DNA of 64,000 nucleotides from Clostridia bacterium (GTDB lineage Bacteria; Bacillota; Clostridia; TANB77; CAG-508), in the NCBI GenBank assembly GCA_017404545.1, contig JAFRCC010000016.1, positions 1 through 64,000 of the forward strand, written 5' to 3'. Below are positions 1 through 7,806 of the stretch, piece after piece. Under the pieces are notes generated by a model. It ran no database searches. It was not told the DNA's origin and saw only the letters and a program-made list of their open reading frames with translations. The number at the start of each line of letters is the position of its first letter. Position 1 is the stretch's first letter. The position numbers and the translations under genes are program-made.

Positions 1-34
1 AAGTGGCTCTCTTTACATCTTTTTGTTTTAACAT
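1..34 (-). CDS. start of an unidentified gene leaving the left edge
   Basis: On the minus strand an ATG at 34 is preceded by a good ribosome site (GGAAGGTGG, 9 bases upstream) and opens a reading frame MLKQKDVKRAT that runs off the window. Only 11 codons are visible, so no function can be given. It is divergent from the transglutaminase-like gene; the roughly 230 bases between them should hold both promoters. On the plus strand TACAAT at 183-188 is a fair -10 box for the rightward gene. Confidence 0.4.
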   Translation of the reverse strand, partial: MLKQKDVKRAT

Positions 35-264
35 TAAATATTCCACCTTCCTATTTTAACTAAATTTTACATATTTATTCGCCTTTGGGTGAAATATTCG
101 CTTATAAACTTTTAAGGTGATTTTATCATATATTAAATACAGAGCTTGTTAATTGAACTTGTTTTTATTTGGGGAGTTATGGTACAATTAGCACAAAGAT
201 ATATTAACCTTAGAAAATACAATAAATAAAAATATTAAAATTTTGTAGAAAATTGGAAGGAAAA

Positions 265-1980
265 ATGACAAAAGAAGAATTTATTAGTAGTTTAAGTAAA
301 TCTGATGACAAGATTTCAATAATAAAAGAAATTAAGTCAATGGGAGATGTTGGATTAAGATTTTCTTCTGAATTAACTGAAATTTTGTGTAAATGTTTAT
401 CAAAAGAAGAAATTTTTAAAATTATTACAAAAGAAGATATTAAAGAAAGAATATTAACAGAGCGAGACAAGTTTAAACTACTTCTTTCTCTAAGTAATGA
501 AGATATTCTTGGTTTTATAAAAGAAAACGGAAATTGGATGAAAGAAAATGGGATGAATGTTTCAGATATAACAATTAGAATGAATCCTAATCAACAAGTA
601 GAATTTGTGCGTGAGTTAACTAATAGTGATGCAGTACCAATAAACGAATTGCGTGAAGTTGTTGCTCTGATGAAAACAGAGGCTAAAAGTAAAATTAGTA
701 TAGAAGAAATACCTGATGAATGTAAAGAGGCTTATAAAATAGAAATGTACGATGTGTTTGAAAGTCATTATAGATATGGAAAAATTAAAATTGATTTAGA
801 TGGAGATTTATCAAGATATAGAGGGCTAGATAGATTAATTTGCTTGGGTGGTGATAATACAGATTTTGAAAAAATGAAAAGTCTTATAGAAGTTTGTCCT
901 AGTATGAAAGTTTATGATGAAGATGATGGTAAAGGTTATTCTTCTACCGCAGATGAATATATTACTGCAAAAGAGTGGATTGATAAGTGTATTTCGCAAA
1001 TTCCAGAAGATTATACAGCTTTGCAAAAAATTGCATTAGTTGATAATATGATAGGACAACAATTTTGTTATAGTCCAGATTATGAAACTGAAACACATAA
1101 TGTAGAGGGGGCAAGGGCAGTATGGAAGGTAATTGCAAGTAAAAAAGGAGTATGCATTGGTTTGTCAAAAGTTGAAGAAATTATGCTAAAAAGATTAGGA
1201 GTAAATGCAGAGCTTATACTTGCTCCTGGTCATGCATTTATAAAGGTGAATGGATTAGAAATAAAAAAAGCTGATGGAACAGTAGAAACAGGAAATAGTA
1301 TTATTGATCCAACATGGAATTTGGCAGCTCATCGATTTAAAGGAATGCCTACTAATTTCTTGGTTAGCTATAAAGAAATAAGAAAGCATGACATTTTTTC
1401 TGACGGGATAGATCATATGGGCCATAAAAATGACAGAGCTCTTTCTGATGCCAACTTTACGTTAGATGAGCATGGCTTAAGAGATTTGTATAAAAGTGTT
1501 GGATTGGCAAATGAAAATGGAATTTTTCCAATTGCTGAAATGAATGAAATGTCAGATAATATGAATGAATATAAAAGGAATAATCCACAAGAAAACATAG
1601 ATGGTCAGTTAAGAATTTTAAAAAAGTTTTGTCCAGAATTTAATTCTTATATATATGAAAGTACGAAAATTTTAAGAAATAATCTTCTTAATAAAGAAAA
1701 TATGGGAATTAAAAAAATGTCAATTTCAAAGATACGTAGTAAAATTGATGAAGAAACTGTTCCACTTATTTGTGTTTATGCAATTGAAAACAATGGACAT
1801 GAAATTTTTTTTGTTGCAGATAAAGAATCAAATGGTTTTAAAAATTATAGTAGGGAAGAATTTTTAGAGCAGTTTGAAAGATTCCAGGCAGATATAGAAA
1901 TTAACGGTCAAAGAAATCCTTGGGATAGAGAAGAAAAAGGTGAAAGTAAAATAAAAAATGAATGTGAGAGCGAAAGATGA
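265..1980 (+). CDS. transglutaminase-like cysteine protease-fold protein, 571 aa
   Basis: The product has a transglutaminase-like core in its middle: Cys297 in KKGVCIGLS, His323 in APGHAFIKV and Asp348 in SIIDPTWN are spaced like the Cys-His-Asp triad of that superfamily. The remaining 280 N-terminal and 200 C-terminal residues are charged, match no family I know and show no signal peptide or membrane helix, so a cytoplasmic protein is likely. A TTG 12 bases upstream is in frame, but GGAAGG sits 5 bases before the ATG at 265, which is the better start. Its stop overlaps the next start (ATGA), so the two genes are translationally coupled. Known members include peptidases, peptide cyclases and non-enzymatic forms; the substrate here is unknown. 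Confidence 0.6.
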   Translation: MTKEEFISSLSKSDDKISIIKEIKSMGDVGLRFSSELTEILCKCLSKEEIFKIITKEDIKERILTERDKFKLLLSLSNEDILGFIKENGNWMKENGMNVSDITIRMNPNQQVEFVRELTNSDAVPINELREVVALMKTEAKSKISIEEIPDECKEAYKIEMYDVFESHYRYGKIKIDLDGDLSRYRGLDRLICLGGDNTDFEKMKSLIEVCPSMKVYDEDDGKGYSSTADEYITAKEWIDKCISQIPEDYTALQKIALVDNMIGQQFCYSPDYETETHNVEGARAVWKVIASKKGVCIGLSKVEEIMLKRLGVNAELILAPGHAFIKVNGLEIKKADGTVETGNSIIDPTWNLAAHRFKGMPTNFLVSYKEIRKHDIFSDGIDHMGHKNDRALSDANFTLDEHGLRDLYKSVGLANENGIFPIAEMNEMSDNMNEYKRNNPQENIDGQLRILKKFCPEFNSYIYESTKILRNNLLNKENMGIKKMSISKIRSKIDEETVPLICVYAIENNGHEIFFVADKESNGFKNYSREEFLEQFERFQADIEINGQRNPWDREEKGESKIKNECESER

Positions 1981-2198
1981 AAATTTTAAATAGAATGTTG
2001 GAATTTTTAAAAAAAATATTTTATAAAAAACAACCTAAAATGCTTGAAGAGCCTTGCAATGAAGTTGAAAATATAGGAAACATATCAAGAAAAAAATTTT
2101 TAGAGCAGTTAAAGGTAAAGAATAGTGAACCTGTAAAAATAGAAACAACAATTTGTGTACAAAACGGATTAGGTTTTGAAGGAAAAATAAAAGGATAA
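1977..2198 (+). CDS. small basic protein coupled to the transglutaminase-like gene
   Basis: This 73-residue lysine-rich protein begins inside the stop codon of the preceding gene (ATGA), which argues that it is really translated. It contains a segment SRKKFLEQLKV resembling YSREEFLEQFER near the end of the upstream protein, so it may be a detached or duplicated C-terminal piece. The N-terminus (MLEFLKKIFYKKQ) is short and amphipathic. No family was recognised. Confidence 0.5.
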   Translation: MKILNRMLEFLKKIFYKKQPKMLEEPCNEVENIGNISRKKFLEQLKVKNSEPVKIETTICVQNGLGFEGKIKG

Positions 2199-2232
2199 AA
2201 TCACGGAATATATAACAAAAAGGAGAAAACGC

Positions 2233-2928
2233 ATGTTAAAAGAAAAGACAATAAATTTAATTGATGCAAAAAATGCAAGTTTTAAGAATCTATTTTCAAT
2301 TGCAATTGGAAAGCCTTATGCATTTCAAAGGAGATTTATAGAATTTATTGGTGAATATAAAAGTTGGAATACCTCTGTTAAAGAAGGATTGCTACAACTA
2401 GATGATAGGAGATTTGATGTTGAGTATATTGGAACAACCAGTAAATCTGATAATTATTGGTATTCTTCTGAACTCGAAAGCGTAATTCCAGACCAATATG
2501 TAGATTTAATGATACAAACAAGAAAAATAATTGAAAAATTACAAATTCCAATTATTCCACAAGGGAAAATAGAACTTTCTGAAGACGTAAATGGTTATAA
2601 TTTATCAATGATTTATATGGCATTTGCACCAATAAATACTGCATATTTTAATGGGAGTGGAGATACATCAATTTATATGTTTGTAAAGAATTTACCAGAA
2701 AATATTTTTGAACGATTAAGCAACGTAGAATTTCCAAATGTAGTAATGGAAATAATTGGAACTTTTAATGTAAATGCAAAACTTGTTGTTAAATCATTAG
2801 CAAGTGAGTTTGATTATAATTGTGTTGAAGAAAACGGAAATTTAAAAGTTTCGTTTTCTGAAAAATCACAATTATTATTTAATTTCAATGGAGAAAATTT
2901 AGAAAAAATAACTGGAACATTAGCATAA
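2233..2928 (+). CDS. DUF6882-like protein, 231 aa
   Basis: The order of features, with a tryptophan in KSWNTSVKEG, a beta-rich LDDRRFDVEYIGT stretch, then NYWYSSELESVIPD and later GSGDTSIYMFVKNLP, resembles DUF6882 proteins, whose biochemical role is unknown. The ribosome site AAAAGGAG lies just upstream of the ATG. It is the last gene of the three-gene unit starting at 265 and is followed by a clear terminator. The family call is from memory of the pattern and is only moderately sure. Confidence 0.5.
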   Translation: MLKEKTINLIDAKNASFKNLFSIAIGKPYAFQRRFIEFIGEYKSWNTSVKEGLLQLDDRRFDVEYIGTTSKSDNYWYSSELESVIPDQYVDLMIQTRKIIEKLQIPIIPQGKIELSEDVNGYNLSMIYMAFAPINTAYFNGSGDTSIYMFVKNLPENIFERLSNVEFPNVVMEIIGTFNVNAKLVVKSLASEFDYNCVEENGNLKVSFSEKSQLLFNFNGENLEKITGTLA

Positions 2929-2968
2929 ATAAAAAAGTACTTTCTTGTAATTAAGAAAATAGATTTTT

Positions 2969-3005
2969 CTGAGATTATTAATAATTATAATCTCAGTTTT
3001 TTATT
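2969..3005 (+). terminator. rho-independent terminator
   Basis: A hairpin with arms CTGAGATTAT and ATAATCTCAG is followed by a run of T. It ends the 265-2928 unit. The T-tract touches the -35 box of the next promoter. Confidence 0.75.
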
Positions 3006-3032
3006 GTTCAAATTTTTAAATTATAATATAAT
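3004..3032 (+). promoter_or_regulatory. sigma-A-type promoter, copy 1 of a duplicated leader
   Basis: TTGTTC at 3004-3009 and TATAAT at 3027-3032 are separated by exactly 17 bases. The same boxes, spacing and flanking bases recur at 9687-9715, so this promoter block has been duplicated. It drives the DUF3781-like remnant and then the acetyltransferase gene. Confidence 0.65.
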
Positions 3033-3057
3033 GAAGCAAACAAAAGTAGATGAATAT

Positions 3058-3138
3058 ATGGATAAAGACATAATACTTACAAATATTGATAAAGTTTATA
3101 CTACTAGCTACACAATTATAACTGCATATATTAAATAA
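3058..3138 (+). pseudogene. DUF3781-like remnant with internal deletion
   Basis: A 26-codon frame reads like the first 16 residues (start MDKDIILTNIDK) and last 10 residues (SYTIITAYIK) of a DUF3781 protein joined directly, with the middle lost. DUF3781 proteins of roughly 80 residues typically start with a NIDKLHTT-like motif and end in SYTIITAHKI. A second remnant with the same ending lies at 9762-9818 behind the same promoter. The family identity is from memory. Confidence 0.5.
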
Positions 3139-3153
3139 AAATAGGAGGGTTTT

Positions 3154-3897
3154 ATGAACGAGTACATTAATTTAACTGAAGAAAATATTAATGAGGAGCA
3201 TATTTGTTGTGCTATTGGAGATCCAAAACATCAAGAAGGTGTTGATTGTAAAAAAGAATGGATAAAAAATAAATTAAAAGATGGACATGTTTTTAGAAAA
3301 TTAAACGCAAGAGGAAAAATATTTATTGAATACGAACCACTTGAAACATCATGGGTTCCTATTAGCGGAGAAAACTATGAATATATATACTGCTTATGGG
3401 TAGCAGGTAGCTTTAAAGGAAAAGGAATCGGAAAAGAATTACTAGAATATGCAATAGATGATTCAAAGAAAAATGGAAGAAATGGTATTTGTACTTTAGT
3501 ATCAAAAAAGAAAAAACCTTTCTTAGGAGAAAAGAAATTCTTCGAACACTTTGGATTTAAAGTAGTAGATAGTATAGGTGATTTCGAATTATTAGCTCTT
3601 CAATTTAAAGATTCTGATACTCCTAAATTTAATGATGCAGCAAGAAAAATGAAAATAGATAGTAAAGATTTTACAATATACTATAGCAACGAATGTCCAT
3701 ATGTAGAATATGAAGTAAAAGAGCTATCTGATTATGCTAAAGAAAAAAATATTAAATTAAATTTTATAAAAATAGACACATTAGAAAAAGCAAAAAATGC
3801 ACCATGTATATTTAATAACTGGGCAAACTTCTACAATGGAGAATTTATTTCAAACACAATATTAAATGCAAACGCTCTAGAAAAATTACTTAAATAA
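3154..3897 (+). CDS. GNAT acetyltransferase with YoaP-like C-terminal domain
   Basis: Residues 1-150 are a GNAT domain; the acetyl-CoA loop is seen as VAGSFKGKGIGKELLEYA near residues 85-102, and LGEKKFFEHFGFK fits the later beta strand. The last 75 residues contain YYSNECPYVEYEVKEL and resemble the thioredoxin-like domain fused to GNAT in YoaP proteins. Length (247 aa) is usual for YoaP. The small-molecule substrate is unknown. Ribosome site AGGAGGG lies 7 bases before ATG. It is followed at 18 bases by the TfoX-like gene and probably shares its transcript. Confidence 0.75.
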   Translation: MNEYINLTEENINEEHICCAIGDPKHQEGVDCKKEWIKNKLKDGHVFRKLNARGKIFIEYEPLETSWVPISGENYEYIYCLWVAGSFKGKGIGKELLEYAIDDSKKNGRNGICTLVSKKKKPFLGEKKFFEHFGFKVVDSIGDFELLALQFKDSDTPKFNDAARKMKIDSKDFTIYYSNECPYVEYEVKELSDYAKEKNIKLNFIKIDTLEKAKNAPCIFNNWANFYNGEFISNTILNANALEKLLK

Positions 3898-3915
3898 AAA
3901 TAAAGGAGAATATTA

Positions 3916-4203
3916 ATGGCCACTTCAAAAGAATATAAAGACTTTATATTGGGGCAATTAGAATTATTAAATGATATTACATGTAAACCAATGATGGGAG
4001 AATATTTATTATATTATAATGGAATTTTATTTGGTGGAATATATGATGATAGATTGCTAGTAAAGAAAGTAGAAAATAATAAAAAATACAATATGAAAGA
4101 AGAGCTTCCATACGAAGGAGCTAAAACAATGTACTTAGTAGAAGATGTAGACAACAAAGAATTATTAAAAGAAATAATTATTGATACAAGTAAAGATTTA
4201 TGA
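3916..4203 (+). CDS. TfoX N-terminal domain protein
   Basis: This 95-residue protein matches a stand-alone TfoX N-terminal domain: CKPMMGEYLLYYNGILFGGI followed by RLLVKKV and a C-terminal ELLKEIIIDTSKDL. In Proteobacteria, TfoX/Sxy is a competence regulator; small clostridial members are common but uncharacterised. It sits 18 bases behind the acetyltransferase and 12 bases ahead of an XRE regulator gene. A decayed copy of its C-terminal end is present at 5825-5877. Confidence 0.75.
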   Translation: MATSKEYKDFILGQLELLNDITCKPMMGEYLLYYNGILFGGIYDDRLLVKKVENNKKYNMKEELPYEGAKTMYLVEDVDNKELLKEIIIDTSKDL

Positions 4204-4215
4204 GGAGATTTATTT

Positions 4216-4467
4216 ATGAGTTTTAGTGAAAATTTGATGAGATTAAGAAAACAAAAAGAATTGTCGCAGGAGGAGTTTGCAAATGAAATTAACGTAACTA
4301 GACAAACAGTTTCAAAGTGGGAACTTGGTATATCAACTCCAGATATGGACAAGTTAGTTCAAATGGCTTCTTTTTTTGGAATAACTGTAGACGATTTAGT
4401 TAATTCTGAAGAAGCCACAAGCAAGGTTAATAATAAAAACGATGAAAAATATACAGCAAATAGATAA
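4216..4467 (+). CDS. XRE-family DNA-binding protein (probably N-terminal half of a split gene)
   Basis: Residues 5-60 form an XRE/Cro helix-turn-helix (LRKQKELSQEEFANEINV, then RQTVSKWELG). In many clostridia this domain is fused to a C-terminal transmembrane region. Here the reading frame ends after 83 residues, and a membrane protein starts in the +1 frame 26 bases before that stop, so the two may be one gene broken by a frameshift or two coupled genes. Ribosome site GAGGAG precedes the ATG. Confidence 0.75.
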   Translation: MSFSENLMRLRKQKELSQEEFANEINVTRQTVSKWELGISTPDMDKLVQMASFFGITVDDLVNSEEATSKVNNKNDEKYTANR

Positions 4468-5023
4468 TAACGATGATGGAAATAATGCACAGCCATCAAA
4501 TAATCAAAATTTTTATAATAATGATCATAAAAATAATAGTAATAAAAATTCAATTTCTGTCAAATTATATGTACTTACAATAATACTACTTGTTATTGTA
4601 ATAATTGCGGTACTAATTTTTATAACAGTAAAAGATTTAAAAAATAAAGGCAATAACAATTTATCAACAGATGGTAATGATATAAATAATATAGAAAATA
4701 CAGTTGAGAATATATCTAATGAAAATCAAAGTACTAATGAGGTAAATAATATCAGCGAGGATTTAACGAATACAGTTGAAGAAAATAATAATCTAACGGA
4801 TGATTCTAAAGAAATTTTAGATAATAATATAGATAATTCTAATATGCAGTCATACAATTATTCAAATAACAACCTTGAGAACAATGAAAGTGAATTTAGT
4901 CGTGGTGTTAGAGAAAAAGTTGAAAGAGAATCTGCGGAATTTGAACAAGAATATGAAAAAGCAAAAAAACATATAGAAGAAAATAGTAAATTAATCGAAG
5001 AGCAAATGAACAATATGGACTAG
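4442..5023 (+). CDS. single-pass membrane protein with Asn-rich stalk
   Basis: The frame has an Asn-rich start, one strong membrane helix (residues about 40-64, LYVLTIILLVIVIIAVLIF), an Asn/Glu-rich extracytoplasmic spacer and a charged coiled-coil end (residues 155-193). The ATG at 4442 lies inside the XRE gene and has no ribosome site, so it is probably the C-terminal half of an XRE-membrane sensor. Reading on from the XRE frame would need a +1 shift in the overlap at 4442-4467. A terminator follows. Confidence 0.55.
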   Translation: MKNIQQIDNNDDGNNAQPSNNQNFYNNDHKNNSNKNSISVKLYVLTIILLVIVIIAVLIFITVKDLKNKGNNNLSTDGNDINNIENTVENISNENQSTNEVNNISEDLTNTVEENNNLTDDSKEILDNNIDNSNMQSYNYSNNNLENNESEFSRGVREKVERESAEFEQEYEKAKKHIEENSKLIEEQMNNMD

Positions 5024-5062
5024 GGAATAGAACTTTTTAATAAAAAAAGACATAGTATAAGT

Positions 5063-5113
5063 AAAAAATACCCAATAGAAAAACTTTTTTAGTTTTCCAT
5101 TGGGTATTTTTTT
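5063..5113. terminator. bidirectional rho-independent terminator
   Basis: A long inverted repeat (AATACCCAATAGAAAAACT paired with AGTTTTCCATTGGGTATT, one mismatch) is flanked by A-rich and T-rich runs, so it can stop transcription from both the membrane-protein gene and the convergent secreted-protein gene. Confidence 0.8.
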
Positions 5114-5146
5114 AGAATTGATAATACCATTAAAATAAGTATTATT

Positions 5147-5596
5147 TTAATAAATACTTAATATTCCATATTTATAAGTTACAACTATAAAGTCATGTAA
5201 GTTATCTGTAGTTTGAAGATGTGCAATTATCTTTTGCTCTTTTGTAGATAGCTCTACGTATAGAACTTTGTTATTTTCCATAGACTTAAATAAATTAGAT
5301 AAATTATAAACTGTTTTATATGACCATGAAAATTGCATATCATGAACTAAACAGTGTTGAACTAAATCAATTTCTTCTTTACTATAATTTTTTTTCATCA
5401 TTAGTGACACATCTCTTGATTGAAGTATTCCATTTTTATCCAAATCATATGCTGCTAAAATATCTTTTTGCTCTGAAGCTGAAAGCTCTAAATCAGGATC
5501 GTTTAAATTAACTGCTTTTGATTGAATTGTTAAAGATAAGATTGATACAAATAAAGTAGTAAATAAAATAACTCCAAATAATAATTTCTTTTTCAT
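5147..5596 (-). CDS. secreted protein with an EF-hand/dockerin-like loop
   Basis: The 149-residue product starts with MKKKLLFGVILFTTLFVSIL and an SKA-like signal peptidase site near residue 28, so it is likely exported. Residues about 50-62 read DLDKNGILQSRD, which follows the D-x-D-x-N-G calcium loop of EF-hand and dockerin repeats, but only one such loop is clear. The C-terminal 80 residues match nothing I know. A ribosome site (AGGAGG) precedes the start on the minus strand. The function is unknown. Confidence 0.6.
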   Translation of the reverse strand: MKKKLLFGVILFTTLFVSILSLTIQSKAVNLNDPDLELSASEQKDILAAYDLDKNGILQSRDVSLMMKKNYSKEEIDLVQHCLVHDMQFSWSYKTVYNLSNLFKSMENNKVLYVELSTKEQKIIAHLQTTDNLHDFIVVTYKYGILSIY

Positions 5597-5824
5597 AATA
5601 ATAAATACCTCCTAAAACATTATAAAAATTTATTATATTAATGAGTGTATCAATTGCTGTTAATAATTATTATACCAGCAAACAACGTGTTTTCAATACA
5701 TTTGACGTATGTTCCATCTTTAGTTGACAATTTGCAAAGTATAATTAACATTTATTAACATTATTGATAAAACGAAAATTAATAGTTATAATAAAAAAAA
5801 TAAAAATCGTAACAAAATAATGAG

Positions 5825-5877
5825 GAGTTATTAAAAAAATAATTTCTGATACTAGCAAAGATTTAATAAAAAAATAA
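5825..5877 (+). pseudogene. C-terminal remnant of a second TfoX-like gene
   Basis: The bases spell ELLKK, a one-base slip, then IISDTSKDLIKK and a stop, closely matching the end of the TfoX-like protein at 3916-4203 (ELLKEIIIDTSKDL). Nothing of the rest of the gene remains. It lies in the 330-base gap 5597-5926, which otherwise shows AT-rich sequence and no further gene. Confidence 0.6.
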
Positions 5878-5926
5878 ATAAACTTTGAGGTAAATTATGG
5901 ATAACAATTTATTGGGAGGTAATATA

Positions 5927-6433
5927 ATGGAATTTGAAGAGATTATTAGAAAAAGAACAGCTGTAAGAAAGTTTTGTGGTAAAAAAATAGAGCAGGAATT
6001 ATTAAATAAAATATTAGAAGCAGGAAGGTTAGCACCAACTGCTAAAAATAATCAACCAATAAAGATTTATGCTGTAAATAGTAATGAAGGAATAGAAAAA
6101 ATAGATAGAGCATCAAAATGTAGATATGGTGCCCAAACTGTTTTTATTATATGTGGAAATAAAGAAGAAGCATATCATAAAGAAGATTATACAACTTATG
6201 AAATGGATTCATGCATAGTAGGAACTCATATGATGTTAGAAGCAACAAATTTAGGAATTGATAATATTTGGGTAGAAGCATTTGATGAAAAAACATTAAG
6301 AGCAGAATTTGATATTCCAGAGGAATTAACACCAGTTTTATTAATGCCATTAGGATACAAAACGGAGGATTGTCCAATAAATCCATTACATGATAAAAGA
6401 AAATCATTAGAAGAAATAGTTGAATATAAATAA
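5927..6433 (+). CDS. nitroreductase-family flavoprotein
   Basis: The start EEIIRKRTAVRKFCGKKIEQE, the following LEAGRLAPTAKNNQPIKIY and the central GIDNIWVEAFDE segment are typical of the FMN-dependent nitroreductase family. The 168-residue length fits the short clostridial branch. An earlier in-frame ATG exists at 5897, but GGGAGG lies 8 bases before the ATG at 5927. The stop overlaps the leader of the next gene. The substrate cannot be told from sequence. Confidence 0.85.
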   Translation: MEFEEIIRKRTAVRKFCGKKIEQELLNKILEAGRLAPTAKNNQPIKIYAVNSNEGIEKIDRASKCRYGAQTVFIICGNKEEAYHKEDYTTYEMDSCIVGTHMMLEATNLGIDNIWVEAFDEKTLRAEFDIPEELTPVLLMPLGYKTEDCPINPLHDKRKSLEEIVEYK

Positions 6434-6446
6434 AGGAGAAAAAGAA

Positions 6447-6773
6447 ATGGCTTTTACTATAAACATATATTATACGGGCACAAATGGCTCTGCAAGAAAA
6501 TTTGCAGAAGAAATGATTAATTCAGGAATAGTAGATGAAATAAAAAGTAAAAAAGGTAATTTAAGATACGAATATTTTTGTCCAATAAATGATAATGAAA
6601 CAATATTATTAATAGACAGTTGGGAAAATCAAGACGCACTAGATGAACATCATAAATCAGATACAATGAATAAAATAATGGAATTAAGAAATAAATACGA
6701 TCTACATATGAAAGTAGAAAGATACAGCTTAGAAGAAAATAATGATAAAGACAATAAATATATTAAAAAATAA
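6447..6773 (+). CDS. ABM-fold monooxygenase-like protein
   Basis: This small protein has the antibiotic-biosynthesis-monooxygenase (ABM) ferredoxin-like fold pattern: an N-terminal NIYYTGTNGSARKFAEEMI strand-helix, LLIDSWENQDALDEHHKSD in the middle and a final strand. Members include quinol monooxygenases and heme-degrading enzymes; many have no known substrate. AAAGGAG sits 10 bases upstream of the ATG at 6447. It follows the nitroreductase by 13 bases and so is probably co-transcribed for a redox-related task. Confidence 0.7.
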   Translation: MAFTINIYYTGTNGSARKFAEEMINSGIVDEIKSKKGNLRYEYFCPINDNETILLIDSWENQDALDEHHKSDTMNKIMELRNKYDLHMKVERYSLEENNDKDNKYIKK

Positions 6774-6793
6774 TTAATTAAAATGGAGAAAAT

Positions 6794-7168
6794 ATGAGAA
6801 TTGATAACTTTTATTTTGTAGTAGAAAATATAGAAAAATCTATTGAATTTTATTCAAAATTATTAGAAAAAAATCCGACTACAATTAGAGAAAATAGATG
6901 GGCAGATTGGGAAAATGAAAATAATAAAATATACTTTGGAATAATAAGTAAAGAAGCAGCAGAATGTGAATTAAAAAAAGGTAATAATGGAGTACTCGGA
7001 TTATATGCAGAAGATATAAACGAAGCATATGAAACATGTAAAAAATTAAATGCAAAAATATTATATGAACCATATGAAATACCAAACTCACCGGACCATT
7101 ATAAATGTTTTGCTATAGAAGATATAGATGGAAACAGAATAGAAATAGCAAGTTATGATAGAAAATAG
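6794..7168 (+). CDS. VOC-superfamily (glyoxalase/dioxygenase-like) protein
   Basis: The 124 residues make a complete beta-alpha-beta-beta-beta pair: NFYFVVENIEKSIEFYSKLL at the start and CFAIEDIDGNRIEIASYD at the end, both diagnostic of the vicinal oxygen chelate fold. The glutamate of the final strand is a possible metal ligand; the first-strand histidine of glyoxalase I is not obvious. It is the third gene of a short redox/detoxification unit beginning at 5927. Confidence 0.8.
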   Translation: MRIDNFYFVVENIEKSIEFYSKLLEKNPTTIRENRWADWENENNKIYFGIISKEAAECELKKGNNGVLGLYAEDINEAYETCKKLNAKILYEPYEIPNSPDHYKCFAIEDIDGNRIEIASYDRK

Positions 7169-7330
7169 TAAAAAAGAAGAATTTATTTCTGCACTAGCAT
7201 GTAGTATTGCTAACGATAAATCACCAGAAGAGATAAGAGATAGCAATTCTTTCAGCTTTCTTTGTTCAATTACGGTGATACGTTAGCAATGCTTGGTGCT
7301 TTAGACTCAAATAATAATTGTAATTATTAA
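7155..7330 (+). pseudogene. DUF6774-like small protein, frameshifted twice
   Basis: Three frames in turn give a recognisable small clostridial protein: MIENSKKEEFISALACSIAN up to EEIRD, then AILSAFFVQL in another frame, then GDTLAMLGALDSNNNCNY in the third. The ALACSIA and QLGDTL motifs resemble DUF6774. Two indels near 7234 and 7273 destroy the frame. Its start lies inside the end of the VOC gene. Assignment to DUF6774 is from memory. Confidence 0.55.
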
Positions 7331-7341
7331 CACAAATATTT

Positions 7342-7791
7342 TTATTTACGACCAAAGAACTTTTTTATTTTATTAATAAAATTCGTAAATGTATTTTTTT
7401 TGTATGGAGCTATATCTGTTTTGTCGACATTATCTTGGATTTCTGTTTTTTCATTTTTATTTTTAAATAGGTTATTGTAACTATATTTTTGCTCTTTTTC
7501 TTCTTCTATTTTTTGTATAATGGTATTTTGTTTGGCATTTATTTTTTGTTTTTCTTCATCCGTAGCCCAATAATCCCTGTAAAATGATGCAAGCATAATT
7601 CTTCCTTCTTTGGACATAGCTTGTTCATTTAAACTTTTCCATGGATTATATAGAAAAATAATATCATCTCTTTTATTTTTTTCTAGTGCAGCAATTATAT
7701 TTTTGGGAATTTTATTATAATCATCTTTTGAAATATAATTTAAAACTTCCAAAACTTCTGTACAAGCAATAGAATAATCATCTTTTTTCAT
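7342..7791 (-). CDS. uncharacterised protein paired with the ART-like gene
   Basis: This 149-residue protein has a conserved-looking N-terminal half (SIACTEVLEVLNYISKDDY, PKNIIAALEKN, then RDYWATDEEKQKI) and a variable, lysine-rich, low-complexity tail. I know no function for it. It lies 15 bases downstream of the 572-residue ADP-ribosyltransferase-like gene on the same strand and is probably its operon partner. Confidence 0.6.
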   Translation of the reverse strand: MKKDDYSIACTEVLEVLNYISKDDYNKIPKNIIAALEKNKRDDIIFLYNPWKSLNEQAMSKEGRIMLASFYRDYWATDEEKQKINAKQNTIIQKIEEEKEQKYSYNNLFKNKNEKTEIQDNVDKTDIAPYKKNTFTNFINKIKKFFGRK

Positions 7792-7806
7792 TTGAACTCA
7801 CCACCA

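Noticed and set aside
4442..4467. Classical -1 programmed frameshift site
   Set aside because: The needed shift is +1, and no slippery heptamer followed by a hairpin is present in the overlap.
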